Assembly (NCBI GenBank): GCA_965183855.1
Contig: CBCYMI010000022.1
Span: 1 to 64,000, forward strand
Direction: 5' to 3'
DNA length: 64,000 nucleotides
Source: CBCYMI01 sp965183855
GTDB taxonomy: Bacteria; Pseudomonadota; Alphaproteobacteria; Caulobacterales; Maricaulaceae
Shown here: positions 20,667-30,365 of the stretch, one piece after another
How positions within the stretch are numbered: position 1 is the first letter of the stretch
Layout of the letters: the number at the start of each line of letters is the position of its first letter
Position numbers and translations under genes: made by a program
Notes under the pieces: model-generated
The model's database searches: none
Told to the model about the DNA's origin: nothing
Seen by the model: the letters and a program-made list of their open reading frames with translations, nothing else

Positions 20667-21017
20667 TTTAAACTCCACCTGTGCAATTTTTACTATCTAT
20701 TGATTATATATAGTAATTTTTATAGAATTTACATCCCTTAAAGCATTCTTGTTAAAGAAAAATTTAAACAAATTAACCTTTGTGACTAAATATTTAGATA
20801 TTCAGCTCTAACAGAAACAAAGAATAACAGTTTAAAGAACAATATTATCAAGCATATTTTCTAAAAGAAAATTTTTGTACTTTGTACAATATAAAATACA
20901 TTCTTTGTAAGGTATATTCTTTCAAGGTATATTCTTTCAAGGTACATCCCTATATACACCTAACTTAAAAGATCAGATTATTTTTTAGATGCTAATTTAA
21001 TTCTTCAAAAGAATCAA
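20667..21017. repeat. Intergenic region with 15-bp tandem duplication
   Basis: 351 bp between infC and the Bax-inhibitor gene. The unit AAGGTATATTCTTTC is present twice (20909–20938) with a partial third copy. No gene or strong terminator was seen. Confidence 0.75.
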
Positions 21018-21554
21018 TTATTTTGGTGCTAAAATCATAACAATCTGACGTCCTTCAAATCTTGGACCATATTCGAGTTTTGTGATTTCTTCAAAGGATG
21101 CTTTGAGATCATTCATTAAATCCATTCCACGCTCTTTATGTGCCATTTCACGCCCTTTAAACCGAATGGTTATCTTAACTTTATCTCCATTCTCAAAAAA
21201 GCGATTCATTGCCTTGATTTTTACATCATAATCATGCTTGTCAATATTTGGACGGATTTTTATTTCCTTAACATCAACTGTTTTCTGTTTTTTACGAGCC
21301 TCTGCCTTTTTCTTTTGTTCTGCATATTTAAGCTTTCCAAAGTCCAATATTTTACAAACAGGGGGACGCGCATTTGGAGAAACCTCAACAAGGTCAAGAC
21401 CAAGCTCTCTGACCATAGACAAAGCACGCTCGATTGGAACTTCACCCCGCTTTTCTCCATTTTGATCGATCAGCAATACAGTGTTTGCTTTAATATCCTC
21501 ATTCACGTTCTGACTATTACGATTATGACCTGTTTTAAAATGATGTTCGCTTAT
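21018..21554 (-). CDS. infC: Translation initiation factor IF-3
   Basis: IF-3 binds the 30S subunit and discriminates initiator tRNA and start codons. The N- and C-domains are clear (VNEDI, LLIDQNGEKRGEVP, VCKILDFGKLKYAEQKK, EIKIRPNIDKHDYDVKI). From the GTG at 21506 the protein is 162 residues and lacks the normal N-terminal lead, and that GTG has no ribosome site. Sixteen codons upstream an in-frame ATA (21554–21552) has a perfect AAGGAG six bases before it, giving 178 residues, the usual length. infC commonly uses AUU-type starts that IF-3 itself rejects, so an AUA start is the best reading. It is not next to rpmI–rplT. Confidence 0.93.
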   Translation of the reverse strand: MSEHHFKTGHNRNSQNVNEDIKANTVLLIDQNGEKRGEVPIERALSMVRELGLDLVEVSPNARPPVCKILDFGKLKYAEQKKKAEARKKQKTVDVKEIKIRPNIDKHDYDVKIKAMNRFFENGDKVKITIRFKGREMAHKERGMDLMNDLKASFEEITKLEYGPRFEGRQIVMILAPK

Positions 21555-21566
21555 TCTTTTCTCCTT
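21552..21566 (-). promoter_or_regulatory. AAGGAG ribosome site and ATA start of infC
   Basis: On the minus strand AAGGAG (21566–21561) is followed by AAAAGA and then ATA (21554–21552). This is the strongest ribosome site near the gene. A non-canonical start here fits the autoregulation known for infC, where IF-3 lowers initiation on its own mRNA. Confidence 0.72.
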
Positions 21567-21939
21567 CTTTATTAATTAATTTGTTTTTCCTGAGCCATTT
21601 CCTTAACTTTCAGGTATATTATATTAAACTTATCTATCATAGCTTTCATTTCAGGATTTATAAACTCATGATCTAAAAATCAAGTCCTTTTATATAAACC
21701 TTTTTCTTTAATGTTTTCTGACCCAGACAGAGTATAAAAGGATCAAACCCTTTTTTTGTATCCTATCATTATTTTATCATATGTTCCACTATCTTATAAG
21801 CGATTTAATATAGCTAATTATAGTCATTTTTTTTTATTTTTCCAGATCTATCTTCTAATCAAAGTATAAATGATTGAAATATAGAAGAGAAACAAAGATA
21901 TTTCAGATAAAGTTAATCGCTTTTTAAACGGTTATAATT
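21567..21939. other. Intergenic region upstream of infC
   Basis: About 370 bp that should hold the infC promoter on the minus strand. No convincing -35/-10 pair or hairpin was recognised. Confidence 0.4.
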
Positions 21940-23115
21940 TTATTTTTTTAACTCTTTTAAATTTGAGATATATTGAAAAATATCAGAAACTTCAATTTTA
22001 TTTTTTGAAGAAGAAATGAGCCTGATCACAGGCCCTATACCTCTGATTTCTCCAACATCCAGCTTTGACGAAATATGATTTCTCTCATTAATGCCTTTCT
22101 TGGGAACCACATTATGAGGATCTTGATCTGTTTCCATCACAAAAACCGCATTTCCAATTAATGCTGCCAATTGTGTATAATCGCATCTTCCTCCTATGAT
22201 CAAATCTGCTTTTTCAAACCATGATAATATTTGAGTATATGTGTTCCATCTGGATAAATCAAAAACATATGGGTTTAGAGTCTGTAATTTCTGGATAACA
22301 GATCTCATATCTCCCTCCCCATAAATAAGTATCGCATAGCCTTTCTCATGACATTCATGACAAAGTTGAATGCAAAATTCCAGCATTTCCGAGATTGAAT
22401 TAAACATATTTCCAAAAGAAAGTATAATCAGAATATAATGAAATCCTCGTTTGTTTTCTTTAGTAAGAATATTTTTCTTCTTTAAATTTATGTTTTTTAC
22501 CTCTTCTTGATTTCGTTTATCTAGCTCAGGCTTTAACTGTTTATGGTTTTCTAAAGAATCTAGTTTAAATGATGGTTCCCAAAAAGATTGAAATATTGGT
22601 TTTTTAATAATCTTATTAGATTGAAAATCAAACGCTAAAAAAGATAATTTTTGTAAATAAAAGTCTACGGGATGTTGCTGATTTTCCTGTATGGAGTTTA
22701 AGGAATACTGCCTTTTTGTTTTGATCGTAAAGTTTAAGTCATAAAATGATTTTTGGAATAAAATACGCAAGCAAAACAAAGCTGATCTTGTTAATCTTTC
22801 ATGGTTAAAAATAATAATATGATCATACTGATATAACCGCTCAGAATATATGAAAAATAGTGTTTTAAAAATAGATATTCCCTTACGTAAATTGGGTAGT
22901 TGTTTTATATTTCGAAAATATCCACTTTTTCTAGCTAATGGCATATAGGATTTTTGTGTATATAGATCAATTTCAATATCTGACCGTAACGTGCTGATTT
23001 TACGAATGGTTGAAAATGAATATAAAAAATAATCAAATCGATCAGAATCACTTAAAACCAGTAATTTTGAAGATTTGTACTGTTGTTTAGAACAGGAGAA
23101 AAAAGATAATCCCAT
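21940..23115 (-). CDS. Divergent GT9-like (heptosyltransferase family) glycosyltransferase
   Basis: 391 residues. The C-terminal half has the GT9 plan: a strand and loop LIILSFGNMFNSISEMLEF, then YAILIYGEGD, then a DLSRWNTYTQILSWFEKADLIIGG block followed by TQLAALIGNAVFVME, matching the position where GT9 enzymes bind the sugar nucleotide. The N-terminal half is weakly conserved, rich in Lys, Phe and Tyr, and has a long insertion (about 195–225). It is the next gene after a GT4 enzyme in the same direction, suggesting envelope polysaccharide or LPS-core work. The substrate is unknown; the family call is moderate. Confidence 0.6.
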   Translation of the reverse strand: MGLSFFSCSKQQYKSSKLLVLSDSDRFDYFLYSFSTIRKISTLRSDIEIDLYTQKSYMPLARKSGYFRNIKQLPNLRKGISIFKTLFFIYSERLYQYDHIIIFNHERLTRSALFCLRILFQKSFYDLNFTIKTKRQYSLNSIQENQQHPVDFYLQKLSFLAFDFQSNKIIKKPIFQSFWEPSFKLDSLENHKQLKPELDKRNQEEVKNINLKKKNILTKENKRGFHYILIILSFGNMFNSISEMLEFCIQLCHECHEKGYAILIYGEGDMRSVIQKLQTLNPYVFDLSRWNTYTQILSWFEKADLIIGGRCDYTQLAALIGNAVFVMETDQDPHNVVPKKGINERNHISSKLDVGEIRGIGPVIRLISSSKNKIEVSDIFQYISNLKELKK

Positions 23116-23393
23116 AAATCTGACATATCATGATAGTTTGCTAAAAAAATATCCTTAAAAATTAAGTTTGGTCTGAAGATATTTTGTGCCAATATTATTC
23201 ATACTGAATCTGGTATGGATTTGTAAAGATATTTATTTATATCCTCATTTTTTATTATTTTGGAACTCTTAACCTAAATCATCCAGGATACATCATTTAA
23301 GTTAAGAATAAAGTCAAATGAAAACAAAAAGACAGAGCAAAAAATTAAACCCTGGCTAAAAACACATCAAAACCAAACAAATACATTAAGAGT

Positions 23394-24581
23394 TTATGCT
23401 AAACTCTTGCGATAGACAGAAAGCGTTTTCTGTTGCATGCTTTCCAATGTATATTTCTCTTCTATATATTTTCGTGCATGCTTTCCAAAATCAGTATATT
23501 CAGAATGATTCATGTGTATAATTTCTTGCATTCTATTTGCCAAATCCTCAACATTTCCTGGCTGAACACGCCATCCTGTATGATGATGAATAACGGTTTC
23601 TCTTGCGCCTCCATGATCTGAAACAATCACTGGTTTTTGCATGGATTGAGCTTCAATGGCCACTCTACCAAACGCTTCTGGTCTTGTTGATGGAGATAAA
23701 ACAAGATCAGATATCGCATAGGCTGTAAACACATCACTCCTATGTGGCTGAAAAGAAACATGATTTGATAATCCCATCTCAAACACGAATTGCTCTAATT
23801 GAGATTTAAATGTTTTCCTGCCCTGATCATCTCCCAATAAGACAAGATGAGGCGTGGATGCCAATATTTCTGTTTCTCTTTTTTTCTCTCCTTTTAAAGA
23901 CTGGCATAAAATTGAGAATGCCTTAATAGCAATATCTTGCCCTTTCCATGAAGTTAGCCTGCCTGGTAATAACCAAATCGCTTGCCCATAATCTCTTTCT
24001 CCTAACCATTGTTTTCTTAGAGAAAGACACGCTGTTTTTGAAACTCGCTTTAAATCAAAAAGAACAGGATCAACGCCTCTTGGAATCACATTAATTTTTT
24101 CCGAAATCTTTTGGAAAGAAGAAAAAGATTCATATTCCTCTAAAATCAAATTCTTGATAAACTCAGAATTTGCAATGACATATTTTCCTCTTACCATAAC
24201 ACTATTATAAAATCGCTTTAATGAATTTCCAGAACGATAACTGCCATGATATGTCGTTAGAAATACTGTTTTAGCTATTTTTCCTGCCAAATAAGCACTC
24301 CAGGCAGGCGCTCTGGAGCGAGCATGAAGAATTTGAATCTTATATCTATGTATTAAATCAATCATTTTCTTAATGTTTTGAACTAAAATAACGGGATTCT
24401 TTGACTGGACAGGTAAATAAATTATATGCGCTCCTAAATGCCTGGCAAACTCTGCCATTCTTCCTCCTTCTGTTAAAATATAGGCATTGCCCCCTGCCTT
24501 AATAATGGCTTGTGCAATTTCAATCGTCGTCCTTTCAGCTCCACCAGAATCAAGCCTTGGTATAATTTGCATAATATTCAT
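23394..24581 (-). CDS. Glycosyltransferase family 4 protein
   Basis: 395 residues with a GT-B fold. The N-terminal domain starts with IIPRLDSGGAERTTIE, the acceptor-side glycine-rich loop of GT4 enzymes. The C-terminal domain carries the nucleotide-sugar E-x7-E motif in RPEAFGRVAIEAQ, followed by the KPVIVSDHGGARE loop. It probably builds surface polysaccharide or the LPS core with the GT9-like gene downstream (278 bp gap). AAAGGTAGG lies just before the ATG. Sugar specificity cannot be read from the sequence. Confidence 0.88.
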   Translation of the reverse strand: MNIMQIIPRLDSGGAERTTIEIAQAIIKAGGNAYILTEGGRMAEFARHLGAHIIYLPVQSKNPVILVQNIKKMIDLIHRYKIQILHARSRAPAWSAYLAGKIAKTVFLTTYHGSYRSGNSLKRFYNSVMVRGKYVIANSEFIKNLILEEYESFSSFQKISEKINVIPRGVDPVLFDLKRVSKTACLSLRKQWLGERDYGQAIWLLPGRLTSWKGQDIAIKAFSILCQSLKGEKKRETEILASTPHLVLLGDDQGRKTFKSQLEQFVFEMGLSNHVSFQPHRSDVFTAYAISDLVLSPSTRPEAFGRVAIEAQSMQKPVIVSDHGGARETVIHHHTGWRVQPGNVEDLANRMQEIIHMNHSEYTDFGKHARKYIEEKYTLESMQQKTLSVYRKSLA

Positions 24582-24861
24582 AAAGCCTACCTTTTATAAA
24601 TAAAATTATGGGTTAGCAATCCATTTATGAGAAATCTTATGATGATACGATGTCTTAAACAATCCTTCTAATGCAAATCTCCCAATGAAATTATTAAAAA
24701 ATCTACATTTTTTGATTTAATCTAATTCTCGTTTAAATCTATTTCGAAAATATTTCACCTACAGGTTTATATTGATTTTTTGATACCTTTGTCTGATAAT
24801 ACAAGAAAAATCAGAAGGATAATCAAACGCTAGTTTAATGCCAGAAGGATGATTAAAACAC

Positions 24862-25665
24862 ATGACAACTCAAACTGTTAAGAAATACCATTATGATGTT
24901 AATCACAAATCCGAAACCCTGGTCTATCTTCAAAAAAAAGCAAATTCCTCTCACAACCAACAAAAAGGAATTATATGGCTGGGAGGCTTTAAATCTGATA
25001 TGTTAGGCAGTAAGGCTTCAGCATTAGAAGCTTTGGCCGTTAAATATCATTATGACTATCTGAGATTTGATTATTTTGGTCATGGCATGTCTTCAGGAGA
25101 ATTTATCAACGGGACAATTTCACTTTGGCTGGAAAACACATTATCCATGATTGATAAAATTGCGCAAGGACCGCAAATTCTGGTCGGTTCTTCAATGGGA
25201 GGATGGCTTGCGCTCCTGGCAGCCCTGCAACGCCCGAAACGGATTAAATCTCTGTTTTTAATTGCTCCTGCCCCTGATTTTACAGAAAATCTGATATGGG
25301 AAACACTAGATGACCCTGTACGTGAAACTTTAAAAAACAAAGGAATCTATTCAAAACCCTCAGAATATGATGATGAACCCTATATCATTACAATGAAACT
25401 AATTGAAGATGCACGCCAACATCTTTTACTTGATTCTCAACCTGATTCTATCCCCATTAACCTTCCCATTTATATCGTTCAGGGATTAAAAGATGAAGAT
25501 GTTCCATGGCTTCATGCTTTGCGAATTTTGGATCATGTTCAAAGCAAACATGTCCAGTTTCATTTACTAAAAACAGGGGATCATCGTCTTTCTTCACCGA
25601 CACATCTCAAACAGGTCGTACAACAATTTGAGACATTTCTACAAAACAATAATTCTTTATCTTAA
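24862..25665 (+). CDS. ABHD10-like alpha/beta hydrolase
   Basis: 267 residues. The nucleophile elbow is GSSMGG (about 112–117) after GPQILV. The acid is the Asp in LKDEDVPW and the base the His in TGDHRLSS. The block FDYFGHGMSSG followed by WLENTLSMID and the ILVGSSMGGWL elbow match the ABHD10 esterase family, known in mitochondria for acyl-glucuronide hydrolysis and depalmitoylation. Bacterial substrates are not known. It is divergent from the GT4 gene, with AGAAGGATGA upstream of the ATG. Confidence 0.85.
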   Translation: MTTQTVKKYHYDVNHKSETLVYLQKKANSSHNQQKGIIWLGGFKSDMLGSKASALEALAVKYHYDYLRFDYFGHGMSSGEFINGTISLWLENTLSMIDKIAQGPQILVGSSMGGWLALLAALQRPKRIKSLFLIAPAPDFTENLIWETLDDPVRETLKNKGIYSKPSEYDDEPYIITMKLIEDARQHLLLDSQPDSIPINLPIYIVQGLKDEDVPWLHALRILDHVQSKHVQFHLLKTGDHRLSSPTHLKQVVQQFETFLQNNNSLS

Positions 25666-25732
25666 AGAAATCCTATCAATAGAGATAAATACGAGAAAAA
25701 CCTGTTTCTGAAAAGCCAAATATTAAAATTTT

Positions 25733-26560
25733 CTATTTTAAAAATGTTAAAATGCTTTCTAAAAACAAGGAAAGCCCAACGCATAATAATCCTATTGAAA
25801 ATAATTTTTTTAATAATAATCCTGGCAAGTTATGTGCACAATAAACCCCAAATGGAGTACAAAAATATGTCATAGCTATAATCAAAAAAAACGCAGGAAG
25901 GTTAATATAGCCCAAAGACCACATAGGAAGATCAGAGACATATAATCCAGACAAAACATACCCAAACATGCCAACCAGTCCAATCGCAAATCCAAAACCA
26001 GATGCCGTTGCAACAGCTCTGTGTATATCTCGTCCATAACCAACCATTAAACTAACTCCCAAAACGCCCCCACCAATCCCTAAAATAGAAGAAAGAATAC
26101 CAATTAAATTACCTATAAAAACAAGAGCAATTCCTGTTGGCATTTTATTTCCAAATCTTGGCTTTGGGCTTTCAGACATAAAATTTACAGAGAAAAAAAT
26201 CATAAATAGGCTAAAAAAAAGCGTTAATAATCTGCCAGGTAATAATCCTGCAATTTGCGCCCCAAAAAAAGCTCCCATGCCAATAAAAGGAGCCCATAAC
26301 TTTAAAATTTTCCAATCCACTGCTCGTTTTTCATGATGTTTTTGAAGTGACCTTAAAGACGTAACAAGGATGGTCGCAACAGAGGTTCCAAGTGCAATAT
26401 GCATTCTTAACTCATCTGATATGCCAATCTCTGCCAGAGCATAATAAAGAGCAGGAACAATAATAACCCCTCCCCCGATTCCAAATAATCCTGCACAAAA
26501 TCCTGCAAATGAACCTGCTAATATTAACACCAAAACAGCAATCAAAAAAGAAAAATCCAT
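25733..26560 (-). CDS. TauE/SafE family sulfite or organosulfur-anion exporter
   Basis: 275 residues with eight hydrophobic segments in two repeats. Each repeat carries the TauE/SafE glycine motif: GLFGIGGGVIIVPALY near residue 25, and SSILGIGGGVLGVSLMVGYGRDIHRAVATAS near 160. Members are inner-membrane permeases for sulfite, sulfoacetate and related anions; the cargo here is unknown. It is convergent with the ABHD10-like gene and divergent from lptB, so it forms a single-gene unit. Confidence 0.9.
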   Translation of the reverse strand: MDFSFLIAVLVLILAGSFAGFCAGLFGIGGGVIIVPALYYALAEIGISDELRMHIALGTSVATILVTSLRSLQKHHEKRAVDWKILKLWAPFIGMGAFFGAQIAGLLPGRLLTLFFSLFMIFFSVNFMSESPKPRFGNKMPTGIALVFIGNLIGILSSILGIGGGVLGVSLMVGYGRDIHRAVATASGFGFAIGLVGMFGYVLSGLYVSDLPMWSLGYINLPAFFLIIAMTYFCTPFGVYCAHNLPGLLLKKLFSIGLLCVGLSLFLESILTFLK

Positions 26561-27006
26561 TATGGAGCCTTTTCATAAAGATTAGGATATTCTATTTGTA
26601 AATAATAGAAACCAAGTTGTAATCAGCATAAAATATACCATCAATTCTCTATCAGATAGACCTTACGTATAAATCCCATTCTAGCCTTTAATACGCAAAT
26701 TGTGTAAATCACCTGACTGAGCTAAAATAAGTATTAACCTAAAATCCAGTTTAGGATAAATTCAATATATGACAGATCTAAAAAAGATTTAAATCCTGAA
26801 CCAAAAAAATTGAATCTATTAACAGCCAGTTTGATATAAATTTATGTATACATGCCTTTCTGCCTGTTTTTCAAAGAATTTATTTAAATAAACTCAAACA
26901 GATTAATCGTAAAATAATTCTATAGTACCCCTCCCTAAAATCTGATATATTATCTTAAATAATAAAAAACTGAACATTCATAAAAAATAAAGAGACTTTA
27001 TATAAA
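26561..27006. other. Intergenic region upstream of lptB
   Basis: 446 bp. A weak hairpin CCTAAA-ATCCAG-TTTAGG lies near 26739–26756. The lptC and lptA genes that commonly precede lptB are not present, and no remnant of them is recognisable. Confidence 0.5.
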
Positions 27007-27762
27007 ATGAACCATACTTACAGTGAGAAAATAAAATTAACAGATAATCTGACTATTGTCGGTCTTGGTAAAAATTTTGGAAAAAGGAAAGTTGTCAACG
27101 ATGTCAGCTTATGTGTTAATAAAGGTGAAATTATAGGTCTTTTAGGACCAAATGGAGCAGGAAAAACAACCTGTTTTTATATGATTACAGGATTAATCAA
27201 AGCAGATAGAGGACGTATTTTTTATAGCGGAAAAGATATTACAAAACTTCCTATGTATCAAAGAGCACGCTTGGGAATTGGATACTTGCCACAAGAAACC
27301 TCTATTTTTAGAGGCATGACTATTTGGCAAAATATATATAGTATTGTTGAGATTAATGAAAAAAAAGAATCGTTGCGAAAAAAAAGAACTGAGGAATTGT
27401 TAAGTGAATTAAATATTCTACATCTTAAGGATTCCGCCGCTGTTACCTTGTCAGGAGGAGAAAGAAGACGCGTTGAGATTGCAAGAGCATTAGCATCTAA
27501 TCCTTCATTTATTCTTCTTGATGAACCGTTTAGTGGTATTGACCCTCTTGCAGTTGCAGATATTTCATACCTGATTAAATATCTGAAAAAACGAAATATC
27601 GGTGTTTTAATTACAGATCATCAAGTAAGAGAAACCCTGAGCATTGTCGATAAAGCTATTATTATCCATGAAGGGCGCGTTTTGTTTGAAGGCATGCCAA
27701 AAGATGTCTTAGAAGATAAAAATGTTAGATGCGTATATCTTGGTGAAAGGTTTAGTCACTAA
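27007..27762 (+). CDS. lptB: LPS export ABC transporter ATPase LptB
   Basis: A 251-residue ATPase that powers lipopolysaccharide extraction by LptFG. Walker A is GPNGAGKTT (47–55), LptB-specific GIGYLPQETSIFRGM is near 94–108, the signature LSGGERRR is near 150, Walker B is FILLDEPFSGIDPLA and the H-loop is TDHQVRETL. It heads a plus-strand cluster lptB–rpoN–hpf–ptsN, with 14 bp to rpoN. The N-terminus is about 12 residues longer than in E. coli LptB. lptC and lptA are absent upstream. Confidence 0.95.
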   Translation: MNHTYSEKIKLTDNLTIVGLGKNFGKRKVVNDVSLCVNKGEIIGLLGPNGAGKTTCFYMITGLIKADRGRIFYSGKDITKLPMYQRARLGIGYLPQETSIFRGMTIWQNIYSIVEINEKKESLRKKRTEELLSELNILHLKDSAAVTLSGGERRRVEIARALASNPSFILLDEPFSGIDPLAVADISYLIKYLKKRNIGVLITDHQVRETLSIVDKAIIIHEGRVLFEGMPKDVLEDKNVRCVYLGERFSH

Positions 27763-27776
27763 AGGGAGATGAGAAA

Positions 27777-29366
27777 ATGGCAAACCGCCCAAACCTTGAA
27801 TTAAAACAAAAACAATCCCTGGTCATGATGCCACAATTGCAACAAGCCATTAAAATGTTGCAAATGTCTCAGGCAGATTTGCTGGAATTTATCAAACATG
27901 AACTTGAAAACAATCCTTTGCTTGAAAAAGCAGACGAAACTCAAACCCCAGAATCAAAAAACGATTCAGATTCAGATTCAGAAACCTATGCCCAAAATAA
28001 AGAAAACGCAAAAGAAGAACAAAATAAAAGCCCTCAAACAAACCTGGAAAGTCAAAAAAAACAACCCTCTGAAACAGGAGGAAACGATACATCAAGACTG
28101 GAAGAATTGCATTTGGGTGAAAGACAAGGTGAAAACATCTCTCAATCTGAGCTCGATACCCATACAGAAAACCTGTATGATGATCCAGATGGATATGCCC
28201 CCATCCATAATAGAGATTTAAGCACTGGCTATAGCCATTCTACGGGGCATGAAGAATTCAATAGAATTGAAAATCAGGCTGGAAACATAACTCTCAAAGA
28301 ACACTTAATCGAACAAATAGCAATCTATGGATTATCAGAAATTGATTATGCAATTGCTCTTTATTTGATTGATCAGGTCAATGAAAATGGCTATATCACA
28401 ATTGAAATCGAAGACGTTGCAAATCGATTGAACGTTGAAAAAAACCATATTGAAACCATCTTAAAAAAATTACAATCTCTAGATCCAACAGGGGTCATGG
28501 CCAGATCTGTACAAGAATGCCTCTCCCTCCAACTTATTGAAAAAAAACGATTCGATTCTAAAATACAGATCTTAATCGAAAATTTAAATCTACTTGCTCA
28601 ATCAAATTATAAAACCTTAATAAAACGATGTTCTGTGACTTCAAAAGAACTTGATGATATGATTGATACATTAAAATCATTAAGCCCAAAACCAGGACTT
28701 TCTTTCGGAGAAGAAATCTCTCCAACTGTAATTCCAGATGCCATTATACAAACCCATCCAGATGGCGGATGGAAAATTGAACTAAATACAGAAACCTTAC
28801 CTAAACTATTGATTAATATGAAATACTATAATGAAGTAAATCATAAATCAACGCAACAAACAGAAAAGAATTTTGTTTCTGAATGCCATAAAAATGCAAA
28901 CTGGCTTATTAAAAGCCTGAACCAAAGAGCACAAACAATTCTAAAAGTCGTAACCGAAATAGTTAAACGACAAGATGCATTTCTTATTTATGGAATCACA
29001 CATTTAAAACCATTGAATTTAAAAGATGTTGCACAGAGTATTAATATGCATGAATCAACGATTAGTCGCGCAACAGCAAATAAATATATAGAAACACCAA
29101 GAGGTGTTTTCGAGATGAAATTCTTCTTTTCTTCTTCTCTCACATCTTCAAATGATGAGCTTAAAATATCAACTGAAGCCGTTAAATATCATATTCAAAA
29201 AATAATTACAGAAGAGACAGTTGATTCTGTATTATCAGATGATAAAATTGTACAGCACTTACAAAAAACAGGCGTTGAGATTGCAAGGAGAACCGTAACC
29301 AAATATAGAGAAATTATGAATATTCCTTCTTCTGCTGAGCGCAAGAGAAAGTTTAAAAATAAATAA
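27777..29366 (+). CDS. rpoN: RNA polymerase sigma-54 factor RpoN
   Basis: 529 residues. Region I (1–50) is Gln- and Leu-rich (LELKQKQSLVMMPQLQQAI). Region II (55–150) is an acidic, Asn/Gln/Ser-rich linker. The core-binding domain follows, and the RpoN box ARRTVTKYRE is at 503–512. Sigma-54 directs transcription from -24/-12 promoters with enhancer-binding ATPases; I found no such activator gene in this window. It lies between lptB and hpf, the conserved proteobacterial order. AGGGAGATGAGAA supplies the ribosome site. Confidence 0.96.
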   Translation: MANRPNLELKQKQSLVMMPQLQQAIKMLQMSQADLLEFIKHELENNPLLEKADETQTPESKNDSDSDSETYAQNKENAKEEQNKSPQTNLESQKKQPSETGGNDTSRLEELHLGERQGENISQSELDTHTENLYDDPDGYAPIHNRDLSTGYSHSTGHEEFNRIENQAGNITLKEHLIEQIAIYGLSEIDYAIALYLIDQVNENGYITIEIEDVANRLNVEKNHIETILKKLQSLDPTGVMARSVQECLSLQLIEKKRFDSKIQILIENLNLLAQSNYKTLIKRCSVTSKELDDMIDTLKSLSPKPGLSFGEEISPTVIPDAIIQTHPDGGWKIELNTETLPKLLINMKYYNEVNHKSTQQTEKNFVSECHKNANWLIKSLNQRAQTILKVVTEIVKRQDAFLIYGITHLKPLNLKDVAQSINMHESTISRATANKYIETPRGVFEMKFFFSSSLTSSNDELKISTEAVKYHIQKIITEETVDSVLSDDKIVQHLQKTGVEIARRTVTKYREIMNIPSSAERKRKFKNK

Positions 29367-29535
29367 AAAACCTGGTTTCAGACTATAATGGCTTATTTTA
29401 TACATTTTGATCTTATAAATAAATGCTTAATAGAAAATAGGATATCAATCATAAAGCATATCCACGATATATAGATAAGAAAGTCTAATTATTATATCTA
29501 ACCCTTCTTATTACACCAAGCATAGGAGAACGAAA

Positions 29536-30132
29536 GTGCAAATACAAATTGTCGGTAAAGGAATTGATCTTTCAGAAGCACTCAGAACCCATATTGAAGA
29601 CCATGTTACACAGGCTGTCGAAAAATACTCAAACAGACCAGGTGAAGCTTATATTACAGTTCATAAAAATAATTATAATTTTGAAGTTAATGTATCGCTT
29701 CATCTTTCTTCAGGCGTTATGTTACAGGCACATGGTGAAGGCACAGACGCTTATACTTCTTGTGAAAACTGTATGACTAAACTGGAAAAAAGACTGCGTC
29801 GATATAAAAGAAAACTTAAAAACCACCATAATACACAAAAATATGACCTTCCAGCAGAAAAAACATTCTTTTATGTGATCAAAAGCGAAACAGATCTAAA
29901 TGATCCTGATGATATAGATGATGCAGAAGAAGAAAAAGCACCAACTATTATTGCAGAACATCCAGGAGAAATTAGAACATTAACCGTCAGTATGGCTGTA
30001 CAAGAAATGGATCTAACCGATGCACCTGTTTTAATATTTCGTAATGCAGCTCATGGTGGATTAAACATTGTTATGAGAAGAGCCGATGGTCATATTGGTT
30101 GGATAGACCCAGACAGAGTAACCCGTTCATAA
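29536..30132 (+). CDS. hpf: Ribosome hibernation-promoting factor, long form
   Basis: 198 residues with an N-terminal HPF/YfiA domain (1–100, beginning MQIQIVGKGIDLSEALR) and a C-terminal dimerisation domain (about 140–198, HPGEIRTLTVSMAVQEMDL ... GHIGWIDPD). The long form drives 100S ribosome dimers without RMF. The start is GTG with AGGAG eight bases upstream. It follows rpoN by 169 bp. The linker (105–140) is acidic. Confidence 0.95.
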   Translation: MQIQIVGKGIDLSEALRTHIEDHVTQAVEKYSNRPGEAYITVHKNNYNFEVNVSLHLSSGVMLQAHGEGTDAYTSCENCMTKLEKRLRRYKRKLKNHHNTQKYDLPAEKTFFYVIKSETDLNDPDDIDDAEEEKAPTIIAEHPGEIRTLTVSMAVQEMDLTDAPVLIFRNAAHGGLNIVMRRADGHIGWIDPDRVTRS

Positions 30133-30365
30133 ATTTATAATACTTATTATTTTGAACTCAACTTATAACATTTGCCTGAATTGCTCTTGTCTTACCAAAG
30201 CAATCAAGATAGAACTTGTCATGCTTATCTTCTTCTGATAAAGAAATAGGCAAGTTAATTGGCAATGCAAATAGAATAATATATGCTAATCTAAAAGCAT
30301 TAGGTCATACAGGGGGAGTGATGTAAACCAGCATTTATTCAGGCAATTATTAAATGAGAACGAAC

